DNA of 64,000 nt, from NCBI GenBank assembly GCA_018881555.1, contig JACAXG010000024.1, positions 8,077,559-8,141,558 of the forward strand, in the 5' to 3' direction. Below are positions 10,926 to 25,900 of this stretch, piece by piece (the stretch's first letter is position 1; the number at the start of each line of letters is the position of its first letter). Origin of the DNA: Amblyornis subalaris (lineage: Eukaryota > Chordata > Aves > Passeriformes > Ptilonorhynchidae). Position numbers and translations under genes: made by a program. The notes below the pieces were generated by a model. The model was given only the letters and a program-made list of their open reading frames with translations, was not told the origin of the DNA and did not search any database.

Positions 10926-13900
10926 GTAGTGTGGGTGGNTCGGGGGCAGCTGCTCCATGAGCTGTCAGCATTGAGGGCTCCGTTCGGTGGGATTTCACCC
11001 CANAGACCTGAAAATCTCTTCATGTGCACCTGAAGGGGTGGCAGCACAAGTGAAGCCTTGGAGGCACCTGCTCTGTCATTCTTAGCTGAAAGCGTAGATT
11101 CTTCCAGCATGGAAGGGCAGGAGCAGGCTAGGGGGAGAGAGCGGGTTAATGGAATATTAATTTCGAGTTGAGTTGTTGCTGTCTAGCCTGAGCAGAAAGC
11201 CTGGTTTGCAAACAGCGCACCTTGTCTTGGCCACCCCTGCTTACAAAGGTCACATACAGATGGTTTTGTTNTAATACTCCGGGTTGTATCAGTGGAGACC
11301 TGCTGCTTGATGGGAATCTGGGTTTTGCCACGCCGCCTCCGGGAAGGGGAGAACGGCTCCGCAAGATGGCCGCTGTGGTGAAGTCGTGCTCACACGANCA
11401 CGGGTCTGTAGGTGCAGCGCCGTTGGGTTGTGATCCCAAGGTGCTGGAGCTTCTTGAAATTTGATTCCCTGCTTCAGAAAGCTCCATCCAACAAAGGGGA
11501 TTTGATCTTCTGTTTGTCAGAGTGGTAGGAGGTGATGATTGTCTTAACAGAGCCACAAGGATGGGTTTAACATTTCACTTTAGTTTCCCCAGTCTTTTAA
11601 TGATTTAATTTATAATTTAGATTTTTAGATACTGTAGTTTCCTTACTTACTCGACTGAAGTAAGATGTATGAGTGTAAATTCAATATATTTAGCATTGTT
11701 ATCATGTTCTTTATCATCCTATCCCCACTGTTCTGTATTGCAAAGTCTCAAAATTATGATGCTTTTTCCAGGTACTCTTTTTGTTAAATCTGAGTAAATT
11801 TTATAGATGAATCTCGGGGGGAAAAGGTGTGAATATTGTGTAATCCCTGAATTGAGTATTTTTATTTCTCTTATTTTCTTCCTAGTATTCTGCCTTTCCT
11901 GATACTTTTGAGAATAAGTCAAAATATTGCCGAAGTAGCAAGGTTTAAGTCTGAAAATAATTAAGCTGTCAGCAGAAATGCTCAAGACTAAAGGGAAAAA
12001 ATAAAAAGAGGATTCTATTAAGAGGATTTTTGTCAAAAGACTATGACCAGAGAGCTTTGTTTCTATGGTGAATGAATCTGGGAAAGTGCTTGTGTTCTTC
12101 AGGAGACTGGAGTTGCAATGCAAAAGTTGGGGTTAGAGTGCNCATGCAGCAAACCTCCCTCACACCATTCCAGAAAGCACACCGCCAAGGAAGGAGTGTG
12201 ATGTGGCACGCTTGCCTCTAGAGAGGCCTGTGTAAAGAAAAGACTTGTTCAGTAAGGCTGAACAAATAACAAACCAGTTTTGTCATTATTTTTGTTGCAG
12301 ACAGGCTTATTTTCTGCTGTCAGTGTGTTACATCTTAGAAATGTGTTTATTATGTGCAATAGTTTTTTGTTAATAAAATTACAAAACCGTAGTATTGTTT
12401 GGGTGGGAANGGACCTCAAATCTCATCATGTTTGAACCCCGCTGCCATGGGCAGGGACACCTTCTACTAGACCAGGTTGCTCCAAGCCATGTCCAATGTG
12501 GCCTTGAGCACTTCAAGGGATGGGGCAGCCACAGTTTCTCTGGGCAGCCTGTGCCAGGGCCTCACCACCCTCACAGGGAAGAATTTCTTCCTAAAAGAAA
12601 GAAGAAGAAATATTTTTTTATAATGAAATATTTTTTTATTCTTCCTAAAAGAATAAAAAATACGTAATTAGAAATAGAATTAATAAATAATTTGGCAATT
12701 CTGCAGATTCTTTTGCTAATTCTTAATAAAATGCTTCCATTTATGCCATGTCAAAAAATTTCTTAATTTTTTTTTTTCTTTTTAAGGAAAATCTAACATA
12801 ATGGATGCTGTTAGCTTTGTGATGTGTGAAAAGACATCCAATTTGCGAGTTAAAAGTGTTCGAGAACTTATTCATGGAGCACATGTTGGAAAACCTATTT
12901 CTTCTACAGCTAGTGTGAAGATAGTGTATTGTGAGGAAGACGGGGAAGAAAAAACATTTTCAAGAGTTATTCGTGGTTGGTAGTAGATTCTGCTGCATGT
13001 ACTGTCTATTGTCTGATGTATAGAGAAATGGAGACAGAAAATACCCAACTTGGAATTTCAGATGCCCAATATTATTTCATAGCTGGGTAGATTAATATAG
13101 TCCTTCAAATAGCATTTTAGTAGTGATATAAATTTAAAAAAAACATTTGGGTTAATTAGTTAAAAAACTAAACAAGTGATTATTACNTGTTCTTTGCACT
13201 GTATTTATCTGTAGGTAGATATTTTCTTGGGATTTATAGATGTAGGTGGTAGGAAATGGGGTATGACACCTTGCTGCAGGCATGAGCACTTAAGTATGTC
13301 AGTACCTTTAGAAAGTACTAAAAGTAGGAACTAGAGTTTTCAGACAGAAAAAATAAATTCTTGAAAGGAGTAAATGAGTAATTGAAATCTATTTTCTTCA
13401 TTGAGAAAATTACTCAATTAAATTGTTCCACTAGTTTAATTCTTTTCCAGTGGATTTGTTGTTGTAGCCATTTTCAGTAGTAATTTTTTTTTCTTTCCTC
13501 CTTTAGGTAGTTGTTCTGAATTTCTTTTCAATGACAAGTCTGTCAGCCGATCTGCATACATATCTGAGCTTGAAAAAGTAGGCATTCTTGTCAAGGCCAG
13601 GAATTGCCTTATTTTTCAGGTGAGCATTCAAGGTACTTTGTAAAGAAAACAAAAGCTGAGGTTATTTCGTAGAGTACACAGTGAAGAATTGTACAGAAAA
13701 GAGGGCACCCTTAGCTAACTACAAGGCAATGTGTTTTGTTCCTGACCTTGGCCAATAACTGCAAGACTGCAAAATAGAATTAATGGGCTTGTATGTATGT
13801 GCATGCACTAGCAAGAAAGAAGCTAATCTGGAAGAAAATGAGTGTTTGTGTTATTTACAATATATAAAAAAGTATGGACCTGTATAAATGCTTAGCGTAT

Positions 13901-16900
13901 TCAATTGTAGTAGGAGTGTCAGGAAAAAGTAATTTCATCTTAAAACACTCCTGTTAGTAAAGATGCANGAAAACATAAGGGATTTTTTTGTTAAGATTGA
14001 GAGATTGAAAATTCTCTTCAGCTGTTAGTTTCAAAGAATTTAACAACATAGGCCTCTAAGCTTTTGATAAATACTTTTCACAAAATCATCTTCCTTATAG
14101 TTGCTGAGGAAAATTTCTAAGGAAGACTGGCTTTGTCTCTTTTACAGAAACATTTATAGAAACCTGGGTGGCTAGGTGGCTATGTTCCCTTTGGCACTAA
14201 ATTTTTCCTTTGGTTTGAATCTATATATATTTCCATCCAACTCTGTTCACCATAAATACATACAGAGATCGATCTGTACTGTATGCTCCTAAATCCATAA
14301 GGCATCAGAATGATCTACAGTGCTGCATTATTTGTTTTCAATTTTGTTTTAGGGAACAGTAGAATCAATTGCAATGAAGAAGCCTAAGGAGAGGACTCAA
14401 CTTTTTGAACAAATTAGTAATTCATGGGAATATGCTGAAGACTATGAACAAAAAAAGAAGAAAATGCAGCAAGCAGAACAGGATGCGCAGTTTAATTATA
14501 ACAAGAAAAAAAGTGTTGCAGCAGAACGCAAACAAGCAAAGATAGAAAAAGATGAGGTAACTCCAAGTTACTCCTTTTTCTTATGCTAAGATGCCAGATT
14601 GTGCATCTCTTGTGAACTTCAATAGTGTTTAAAAAAACCACAACCAACACCACAAACTTCCATCGGTTTTAGTCTAGTATTTTTCAGCATGGCATACTAT
14701 ATAGTGATTTAGTATAATTTAAGAAGGTGGAGGAATACATGTAATAAAATCTAAATAAAAGAAAGCATAGATTTTCCAGTATAATTAATTTAAGTATTGA
14801 CTTAAATATTTGAGTTTTATGATTAGTNCACATTACTGTCATCTTACATCACTTTGGCCCTGAATTTAGACTGCTAATGATGGAAAATAATTTTTATAAA
14901 CCATAAATTAAATTTTAATGTTGGTAGGCAGAGCACTACCAGGAGCTAATCAAGGAACTGGATGAAGAAAGGATACAGCTGCAGCTTTTTCAGCTTTTTC
15001 ACAATGAAAAAAACATTGACTTTCTGAAAAACAGTTTGGATGAAAAGAATATGGAGGCTTATATCAAGAAACAGTCTCTTTCTACAGCAGAAGATTCATT
15101 TAAAGTCAAGAAAAAAAAGTTTGGTGTACTAAACAGAGACCAACAGCATATGGAAAAAGAAATGAAGTAGGTTTTCCAATCAGATTCTGTGATACGTGAA
15201 TTTAAAGCATTGTCTGCACTGCAAGTGGCTTGGCAGATGTGCACTTCCTGTTAAAAGTTTGGGCCCGNTGCTATGGAAGTCAGTTCATAGCAGTTCACTG
15301 AAGTAAAATCTAGACATGGTTTTCACCTCCTCTACTGTGCCTAGATTGTCAGTAATTTCATTATATAAATACTTGTTTGCTATTAAATTTTAGGAGGTTA
15401 TGCTTTGCTTCTTAAATGACTATTTTCAATGGATATGAAAAAAAATCCCCTGTGGATATACCCNCAGTGTAACCCCCAGCCTTACAGTGTAAAATTGATT
15501 GTTTGCATATGTGGTTGGGAGGGAGGTTTTTCTTTTCTATCTTCCCTCTCTCCCCTTCCTTGTGGCTTTTCTGTGTGCCTTTGTTGTTTTGATTGTGTTT
15601 TGTAGTGGTTGGTGGGGGTTGTTTGTTTTGGGTTTGTTTTTGGTTTTGTTTTTTAGGACTCTGGAAGCATCACTCATTCAGCAGANACCCCTTTATATAA
15701 AAGCAAAGGAAAACACATCCTACCAAATCAAGAAAGTAGAAATGTATAAAAAATCTCTGAGAGACAAGGAGAAATCCTGTGATAAGGAAAAACAGAACAT
15801 AAGAGAACTAGAGATAGAATTGAATGATATTGAGAAGGCATGGAGAGCGTTTGAGGAGAAAGCTGAAGAAGAGAAAATGCAGAGAGCAGCAGATATTGAG
15901 CTGGGAGAAAGTCAGGTGAACTGGGAGGCCCAAAACTNTTGTTTACTAGAGAAGTCCAAAAATACTCCTGATTGCAGGGGAAACTGTTATTTCGCCAATG
16001 ACCTGTAATTTGTCATGGTCTTTTCGCCCTTGAGCTCAAACAAAACAGAAATTGTAAGTTTTATTTAGACACGTGGTACTTTGTGGGAGGGTAGGACAGA
16101 AAACATTTGTCAGGGTCTCAAGGTGAGTGATTTTTGAGAACTGGCTTTTCATCTGAGGTATCAGTTAGGGAACACCAATGAAGACAACAAAAAAGTAAAC
16201 CAGACCTGGTAGTATACATACCATCTGGTGTGGGTCAGAGTCTGAAACTGGGGTAGCTCATTTGAGAAGGAAAGGACTACATCCCTTAACAGTAAATTCA
16301 CTTTGGAAGAAGCTGTTTCTGCAACCATATGGCCAGGAATGCTTGTAAAACTACATGAGAGCTTTTTCCCACCATCTCCTCCTTAAAATAATTTCTGATC
16401 AATTAATGGAGAACCTGCAGGGTTGTTACTTTAGTTTGTGAATCTTCCTGCTCTGCCCTCTAGAGGCATTTCGTCAGTTTGTCATCACTTAGCAGAATTG
16501 TTTAAAGTGTTTATATTTCTCTTACTATAGGATACTTTTTAATAACATGAGAATGCTGAAAATATAAATACCAAAACTTGCAGTAATTTTGGGCTATGCA
16601 AAAACTTAGTGTTAACCTTCAGATTGAATGGGAAGTACTCTAAACTTCCATGAACAATAAGAGTAATTAAAATGGCTAAAACAAGACTGTAGGTAAGAGC
16701 TATGGAGTGTAAGCTTTCGATTGAGTCTTACTCTAAAAAAATACAGCTTCTTATAATGCAATCAGTAGTTCCAAGAGTCTTCTGGAGAATTGGGTACTTT
16801 CCATAATCTTTATTATGATAAAGTAGGCNGATTGCCACTTAAGGCTGTAACTACATGAGTCTTCCCACTTTCCAAGGACTGAATTTTTTTTTTTTTTTAA

Positions 16901-19900
16901 ATTTCTTCTTGTCCAGTTGGAGCNTTACAAAGAGCTAAAGGAAGTGGCGAGAAAGAAAGTAGCTACAATAGCACAACAGCTAGAAAAACTTCGTTGGGAG
17001 GATAAAGGAGATCAAGAAAGGCTGAAACTTAATCGGAGGAAGAAAAATGAAATTGAGGTATTTGTATCAAACTAGAATTGTGGTTTTAGGAGAAAAATGT
17101 CTCCCTGCCTCTCCCTCTGGTATAACTNTCTATATAAATGTGTTCAATACTTTGACATCATCAAATCCTTAGCAGAGGAGGTATGTTGCAAGTGTTAGCT
17201 CAGTTTTCATGTTGCAGCAGGTTTAGCAGAATGGCCTCTTAATTTGTTCAGTGATTGTTTGCATGGGTCCACACTGAGGATTTGGGTTTGAGAGCTTTGA
17301 CTCTTAATATTTTAGTTACTCAGTTACATTGACTTAACTGTCATCAGTTTCTGTTTCTGTAAGTGTAGTCTTTCTGAGATGTCCCACTGCTGTTGTGTGT
17401 CTATATGACCTCATACCCTGCAGAGGTGTATTTTGATCACAGCTGTCTTTTTGCTGAGATGGTANGGTCAGTTGTGTGTGAGAATGTGTTGTAGTCGGAA
17501 ATACGTCCTCAGTGTGTACTCTTNTGCAGATGTTTTGTGTGAATACAGATAATTGCAGTCATTTTGATTCTGATATCTTTTATCACTGCAGCCCCAAACA
17601 CGTAACAATAAAATACNTACATTTTTCGCTATGGCTCGGTCACCATACCTGATGTTTGTGGCTGATAGAAGTAAAAAGGACAGAAGCTCAGCCGATCTGT
17701 GTTTTGCTGGAAACCTTGTCCTGTTAGGTGTTTTGGGTTTTCTGCTTTATTTTCAAACTCTGCTAACTTGCAGTTTTTGTCACCTGCTAAGAAGTTAGAC
17801 AATATGCATTTCTTCAGCATTTAGTTACAGAGTCAAGGCTTGGGGGAGACTCCTTTGGTTCAAAAAGATTAAAAACACGTTAGATGAGACTTTGTGAGCA
17901 ATAGAGTTCCAAACACCTCATTCTTGTACATGTAAACTTGCTTCTATGGAAAAGTCTANATTTTACTCCGTATTTATGAGCATGTAAAGTCATTCTTGCC
18001 ATACTAGCCAAGGTAATATCTGTACATCAATTTTTTCTTAATAGAATACTATTTCTTTTTGTATTACTAGTTACCAGGAAAATGGTNACTAGTTACCATT
18101 AGTTACTATCTNGAAGTGAAATAAATTCCATTGCGTGTGCTTCTAAAACTGAGCAAGTCCCATTGTGTTGTTGAGAAGGGACTAAAGAATACTTAAGAGT
18201 GCATGAAATACATATCTCATGAATAGGCAGACATTGAAGCAGGTGCACAAAGAGGTTAACTCTGCATCCCTAGAGCTATTTAAAAGGTCACAAGGATTCC
18301 AGGAGTTAAATTGAGATTTAATAAACTGTGTAGGTAGCAGTATTTTTTTTTTCTCTTCATTTGCTTTAGTTAATGTGTTTTTATTCAATTTGAGTAATTG
18401 AAAATACTTATTTTGCTGTTGGGGGGGTTTTTTACTATCATGTTTCGTGTCCTGCTTTGGAAAAAGCTGTTGATACAGGACCAAGAAAAGCACCTCTTCT
18501 TTTTAAAGACCTATAATTTCCTGGCTCTGTGTTTTAAGTTTTTTTTTCTGTTGGTGTTGTGATTCTCTGTGCTGAAGAGGCTTTCCCTAAACTGTGGCTG
18601 AACATCAAAAGTCTAGTAAAGGACTTGATAAAATAATTTCCCTATATTATTTGTTCAGGTGTAGTTTGGCACCTACTGTTGCAAAAGAGATGCTGTTACT
18701 TCACCGTGACATCCCAATAAAGAACAGATCTGTCTTGGTACTTGTTCTGAATGAAGAGCTTTCTGTCTTGCTATAAAACTGACATTTTCCTCTGGTTTGT
18801 TTTTAATACATTCTATTTGTGGTTGCATAGGAAACCATAAAACAGACTCTGGAACAGATAGAAGAGCATGAAAAACGCATAGAGAAGTTGGAAGAATATG
18901 CCAAGATATGCACGTATGTGTAAAAAAAAATAAAAACTACTTGCATTTCTTGGATATTAACCATTTTCAAAACAACATAGCAGATTACTGATTCCTTCTA
19001 ATTCTTTTCTTTGAAATTTTAATAATAATTGAAATTCTTACTAATTCTTACTAATTTTACATAATATTTCAGTTACTTTAGCTGTCAAAATAAATTAGGA
19101 AGTATGACGCCTAATGTACTAATCGTTTGAATCAATTCTATAATTNTAATCTCTTGCAAGTTGTATCACTGTGGGTATGGGGCTATTAAGGGACAAATTC
19201 TGAGCAAGAAAACAGGATAGTTTTGTCATGTGCTGCTCTAGAAAACATTAATATTTACAGTGTGTATTAGCACAGCTCAGTTCTTGCCTCCTGGCTCTTG
19301 TCTTCTGCCTGATTTTTACTCTTTGTGAAGTAAGGCGACTGCAGAATGACCTTTATTCTAAAAGTATGTATAAATGAAATCGTTAATTGCTTTTTATTTT
19401 TGCTTCTGTTCAAAGCGAATCGTTAACAGAAAAGAAACAGCAGGAGGAAGTGCTCGCTAAGGAAATTGAGAATGCAACAATACGAATGTCTGAAGTGAAT
19501 GAAGAATTGAACAAAATAGTTGGTGAACTGCAGAATGCCAAAATTGATTATCATGAAGGAAGGCGTGAGCAGATGAGAGCAGAGATCCTGGAAAGTCTCA
19601 AAAGGCTATATCCCGATTCTGTGGTAATGGAATGGCCTTATTTAAATGCTTTATTTTAGAGTTAAGACTTAAAAGTTCTGCATTAGACTGAGTAAGCAGC
19701 TGGAGTAAATTGGACAGTCTGGAATATCCTTTTAAATTTTGTGCTAGCTTGAGTGTACTTGATGAAATAGTATTACTGAAAGAATTGTAGCATGTACTGT
19801 CAGTATTTTTCACAGGTTCCAAAAATAAAGGGATTACTACTTGCATCAAAAAGTAATTTAAATCTCTTGTGTGGTTTAGTGGTGTTTAATTCATTTTTCC

Positions 19901-22900
19901 TTATTTGGTATTGTTTTCTTCTGTCCTCAAACNTATGTCTGACTAAGTTATTTTGAACAAATGAATGGGAAGGTTAGCCATGAGACCATTTATTCCAGAA
20001 TGAATACTGCTTCTGAAAGACAATTTTTGTGTTATCAAATGGTCTGTCTTTGCTTATAAATTAGCATATTTTACTTAATTTCCTTAAATTACTCTTCAGT
20101 AGTGCCTTTAAGGGTTTTGTGTATTGATTTGGAATTGTCAGTAGACATTAATTGGTTTGTGAAGCATCCTTATCTCTTTATAGTGACACTAGAAATATAT
20201 ACTCCAACATTGAGAGCCATTTCAAATAAGAATTTTTAATAAATATAATTAATTAAATAGTTGGCCTNTGAGTGTGACTCAGTGTAAACAGTCCTTTTTG
20301 ATATACACAGTCATTTGAGATGTACAAGCTGGCAATCTTTTTTCTTTAGTGTTTACTCAACTTTCCAGTGTAGCCATAGGAACCTAAAAAGTAAGATGTT
20401 TTCAGTTGTTCTTTGCTTCTTGGTCTTCTGCAAAAACNTCCTCAGAATATGCAAGCATCTGATCCTGTTGTTTTCTCCAGAGATTAAGAAATTTGCTTTC
20501 CAGCTGTTCTTCAGAATTTTTTCATCCAAGTTATTAAGATCGTCTGAAAAAATCAAAACTTGATTGGTTTATCTCTTTTTGTGCACTCTTTATTTTATAT
20601 TCCTGTTTGAAAAGCACTGGATCAGATAGTGATGCCTTGCTGGCGTAGGAAAGGCTGGTGTTGAGGAATAGTCTGCCATTTTCCTCTAGGAACTGCAAAT
20701 TTCAGNGTACTTACAGATGGCATGGCTTCCAACAAAAATGAGAAGCCAAATTCGTTACATAAATGATCCTGTTACGGGAATGTTTAGTGTTATCTGCTTC
20801 AGTTACCTGCAGTAGTTATCCTAACACCAGCATACCGAGGCAACAGAGTTGTTTCTCAACTGCTCCTTAATGCTCTGGTGTACTAATTCCAGATGGGTGA
20901 ACACAACCCAAATCACAGTTTTAGGATGGAAGGGTCAAGACATGTTTTGTCTTCTGGTCTGCTGGCAGAACTGAAGGAAATCCTGGTGTCAGTGTTCTGG
21001 ATTTCATGGACAAAAATGACATACTGCTTCTAAATGTTCAGTTCCTACATCCATCTTAAAGCTTCTGTTCTGTTGAAACATGCTTATAATGGTGGATGAA
21101 CGCTGCAGGTACTGAAGTAGCCATGCAGTAATGGGATTATGCTGTACGAGTGACANGTGCATTTACATGGATTTAGCTCATCAACAAAGGGAATTTTGCA
21201 GNTGATTATGCTTTTTACAACTTAGTTTTCAAATTGACATTCCTACATTGATAGTTTTAATTGTCAGCTTTGCTGTTACCACAGATTCAGTTGAACACTA
21301 AATATTTTTTTACTAAAAATCTGACACTCCATTTAGACTTAAATGCCTGTGTCNGAAAACTAGATGTAGGCCATGGATTTCCAGTAGATGAAATACCTCA
21401 GCTGAGATAATACTGTGAATGACCTGTCACATACAGCTCTTACCAGTTGTCTTTTCATTTTCTTAAATTTGATAAGGATAAAACTGTAGATATGCAAGAA
21501 GAGGCGATATAGCTATATGTCAAGAAGCAGGAAAATTGTTCTTGCATGAATTCACAGGTTGTAATGTTCAGAATATGCATCAGTGGGTTTGATCATTCAG
21601 AAAAAGCTCAACTCTGCCTATAATTACAGAAAAGAAATAAAAGATCTTTAGGGAGCATGTACAACAAAGAACTATAACTAATTTTCTCTGTGGAGGTATT
21701 ATTTCAACATGTGGCAAAAGAGGCTTGATTTGTACTGTGCTGTATAAGAAAAGTAGTTTTTGTTCTTTTCATGCTTCTTCATCTTTGGTTTGAAACTGGA
21801 ATAGTACCTCTCTTGCTGCCATTTTCCAGTTAGCAGGTCTGTTTATTTAAGACATTACTGTCATTTTAAGATCTGACTGTTAGATACTTTCTTTCTCTCC
21901 AAGAAACCTGCCTAGCTAACTTTGTCACTCTGGGATGCTTCTAAAAGTGCATGATAGAGGTTCTCAGTAAAACATTCAAGTATATGACTGCAACCTTAGA
22001 GAAAAAATTAGATCCCTTCAGATTCTGAAGGCATACTCTGCAAGTTGGATTGATGACTACTGTGATTTCTGTTTTTTCTCATGTACAGCCATTGTGAGAG
22101 TGCAGCTGGTAGATATGTGACACNTTTTCCTCTTACTGCTTCAGTATCTTGTATGAGAAATATTTTTTGATATCTAAAATATTAATATTTCTCTATGTTT
22201 TAATCTTCAGTATGGAAGATTGCTTGACCTGTGTCATCCTATTCATAAAAAATACCAGCTTGCAGTTACCAAGGTATTCAGCAAATACATGACTGCTATT
22301 GTTGTTGCCACCGAAAAAACAGCAAGAGATTGCATTCGGTTCCTGAAACAAGAACGAGCTGAACCTGAAACTTTTCTTGCTTTGGATTACCTTGATGTAA
22401 GTATGTTTTTCTTTCTCCTGTCATTAGCAAGTTAATACACTTGTAAATCTTGATACTGGCTTATTTAAGTTTAACTAAAATAGGCTTAAGTGTTAAGGCA
22501 CAGGTCTTGGGACATGCATTTCACAAGGCTCCTGTTGGCCCACTTTTCCAGCCTGCTGAGGTCCTTCTGGATGGCAACACGACCATCTGGCGTATCAGCC
22601 ATTCCTCCTGGTTTTGTGTGATCAGCAAATTGCTGAGGATGTGTTCTTCCCCATCATCCAGATAACTAATGAAGATGTTAAACAGATTGATCCCAGTATT
22701 GNCATGGCTAGCTACTGGCCTCCAACTGCCACCAGTCACCACCCTGTGGGCTTGTCTGTTCANCCAGTTTTCAGTTCACCTCACTGTTCATCCAGACCCT
22801 ATTTCATCAGCTTCTCCATGAGGATCTTATGGGAGGCAGTGTTGAAAGTCTCTCTGAAGTGTAGGTAGACAGTATCCACTGTTCTTCCCTGTTCTATTNT

Positions 22901-25900
22901 GTCAGGCTGTTGATCATGCGTGACTGACTTGGTGAATCCATGCTGACTACTCCCAAGATTTTCTGTTCATGTGCTTGGAACTGGTTTCTGGAATAAGTTG
23001 CTCCATCACCATTTCCAGGATCAACATGAGGCTGACTGTCGTGTAGTTCCTAGGGTCCTCCTCCTTGCCCCTTTTTGAACACAGGAGTAACACTTGTTTT
23101 CCCTTAATTGTTAGGCACCTCTTTCAGTTGCCATGATCATTAAAAGGTACATTGAAAGTGACCTTGTAATGACATCAGCTTCTCTTTCAGCACTACTGGN
23201 TGAATCACACCAGGGCCCGTGCATTTACATGAATCCAGTTTGCTTTCATATGCCTGACCTGATCCCCTTCTAGTAAGAATATCTCTTTCTTATTCCAACT
23301 TCCCCCTGGTCTCTGGAACCCAGGACTCCTGAAGTCTTGCTAGTAAAGTCTGAGGGGGAAAAGGAATTCAGTACCTCAGTCTCTTCCATATCCTGTGCCA
23401 CCAAGGCCCCTGCCTCATTCAGTAGCAGACTTACATTTTGCTTAGTCTTGCTTTTGTCACTGTGTACTTACAGTGCCAAAAGTGTACTTAGAGAAGCCAT
23501 TTCTTTGACATCCCTTGTCAGATTCAATTCCGTCTGGGGTTTGGCTTTTTTAACCACATACCTGCATGCTTGGACAGTACTTCTGGATTCCTCTGAGACT
23601 ACCTGTCCCTGCTTCCACCTTTTCTTTGTTTCNTTTTTGTGTCTGAGTTTTGCCAAGAGCTCCTTGTTTATCCTCCTGCCATTTTTGCCTGACTTCTTGC
23701 TCTTTGGTACATTAACACTCTGGTGTTAATTAACACAGACTGGAGGAGCTGATCCTTGAATATTGAACAGGATTCTTGGGCCTGTCTTCATGGGACTCTG
23801 CTGAGGCATTTGAAGAGGCCAAAGTCCAGGGCTGTGAGCTTGCCTGTTGCCCCGCTCCCTCATCTCAGGATGCTGAACTCTCCTATGTCACACTTACTGC
23901 AGCCAGGGCTGCTTTTGACCTTCCCATCCCCAANAAGCTTTTCTCTTTTGAGTATGAGGTCTGGCACACCTCCTGTTCACGCCTCCCAGCATGTCTGTCA
24001 CTGGGGTGAGGAGTTGGTCATCGGTGTTTCTCAGGAACGACATGGATTGCTTACGCCCTTTTTTGTTGTCCTTGTAGCAGATATCCAGGTGGCTCCAGGC
24101 CCCCATGTGGACCAGGGCCTGGGAACATGATGCTGCTTTTAGCTGTCTAGAAAGCCTCATCCGCCTGTCGTTTCTGATCAGGCGGCCTGTAGCAGACACC
24201 TACTGCAATGTCACCTTTACCAGGCTCCTCAGTCCTTACCACTGAGCTCCCAAATGGCTCATCATCTTTCCCCAGGCAGACCTCCATGCATTCCAGCTGT
24301 TCTTACATAAAGGGCAACTTCACCTCCTCATCCCAGCCTGTCCTTCCCAAAAAGCCTGTATCTNTCTACTGCATTGCTCCAGCTGTAAGAACTGTCCAAC
24401 CATGTCTCCTTGACCCCAGGAATCACAGAATCACTGACTGGTTTGGGTTAGAAGGGATCTTAAAGCTCATCCAGTTCCACCCCTTGCCATGGGCATGGAC
24501 ACTGTCTACTAAACCAGGTTGCTCCAACCCCGATGCAGTCTGGCCTTGAACACTTCCAGGGATGGGGCAGCCACAGCTTCTCTGGGCAANGTTGTAGCCC
24601 TGCAACTGCACACAGACCTTGAACTCTCTAGTTTATTCCCCATGGATTAGTGTCCTTTGATTTCATGCACAGGTGATACAGTAGTATCTTGGTGCCATAA
24701 TAAGTAATGATGCAGTAGGTCACACAGGTTGAAGGACAATGGTGTACAGAGAACATAAACCCCACATCTGTTTCTAGGGTTGCAGAGACCGAGCCTCCCG
24801 TTGTGTTGATCTGTACGTCCTGTCCCTAGAGCACTCTGATTTGGATGTGCTTTACTCTGACCACATGGATTCTAAACNCTGCTTGTTTGCTTTGCAGGTT
24901 AAACCAATCAGCGAGAAGTTAAGGGAGATAAAAGGAGTTAAAATGATGGTGGATGTTGTACAAACACCATTTGCTCCACTGAAAAAAGTGATTCAGTTTG
25001 TGAGCGGGAATGCTTTGATCTGTGAAACAGTTAAAGAAGCAAAACACATTGCGTTTGATGGACCAGTGAGGTTGAAAGTAAGAAGCTGAAGTTTGTTGCA
25101 TATGTTTTTCGTTGCAGTTATGTGTTTGATGCCGTTAAATAACTCTCCTATAAACATGCTGGAGTATTGCAGATAAACACAGAGTTGGTACTATGCTGTC
25201 TAATTCCACAGAAATAAACTACTAGATACTTCACATGGTTATGTTTTCCTCTGTCTGGTAGTAAGTTTAAGTGGTTTCCTGGGAAAAAGAGAAGGCAAAT
25301 GAAGGGGTAGTTAGTGTCCAAATATGGGTTTNGGTATGGTCCTTGTGATGAGAAGGAGGAGGGAGGAATAATCCTGCTTTTAAAACTATCTGATTAAAAC
25401 CCACAAACTTCATCTTGCAAGGTTTTCTTTGAAGAAGTGCTTTCAGAATTCTTTAAAATATCTGCCAGAATCTCTTGGTTGTAGATGTGGATTATGTTAA
25501 GGACTGGAAGATTTTCTGTCACTGCCTGCAGTTATTTCTTCTTAGTCATGTCTNTATTGCTGCAGACAGTATTTTATGCACTTAATGAAATTTTTTTTCC
25601 TAAAATTTTGATTAAGATAGCTTTAAGTTGAAAGTGAGTGTGAAGTCATGTTTACTTGGAATCAAGTCACAAAAACACCCATGTTCTTCACTAAAATTTG
25701 CACTTTCAGTGTACAAACAAGCTGTTTGCCTTTACTCCATTACCATGTGTCTTGGTCTGTTCTACCAAGCTGGCCATAACCGTAACTAGCACTAAGTGCT
25801 AGTGTATACACAAGTGGCTATGTGNAAGGGAATGATACAATGGCATTTTATTTTCTGATCAGTTGTAATAATACCAAAATGTGTTTAGTGCTAAGAAACA

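Noticed and set aside
12801..12983. Short stand-alone frame starting MDAVSFVM
   Set aside because: It is SMC1B exon 2 read past its donor, not a separate gene.
24208..24549. 113-codon plus-strand open frame
   Set aside because: Antisense of CR1 sequence in SMC1B intron 10.
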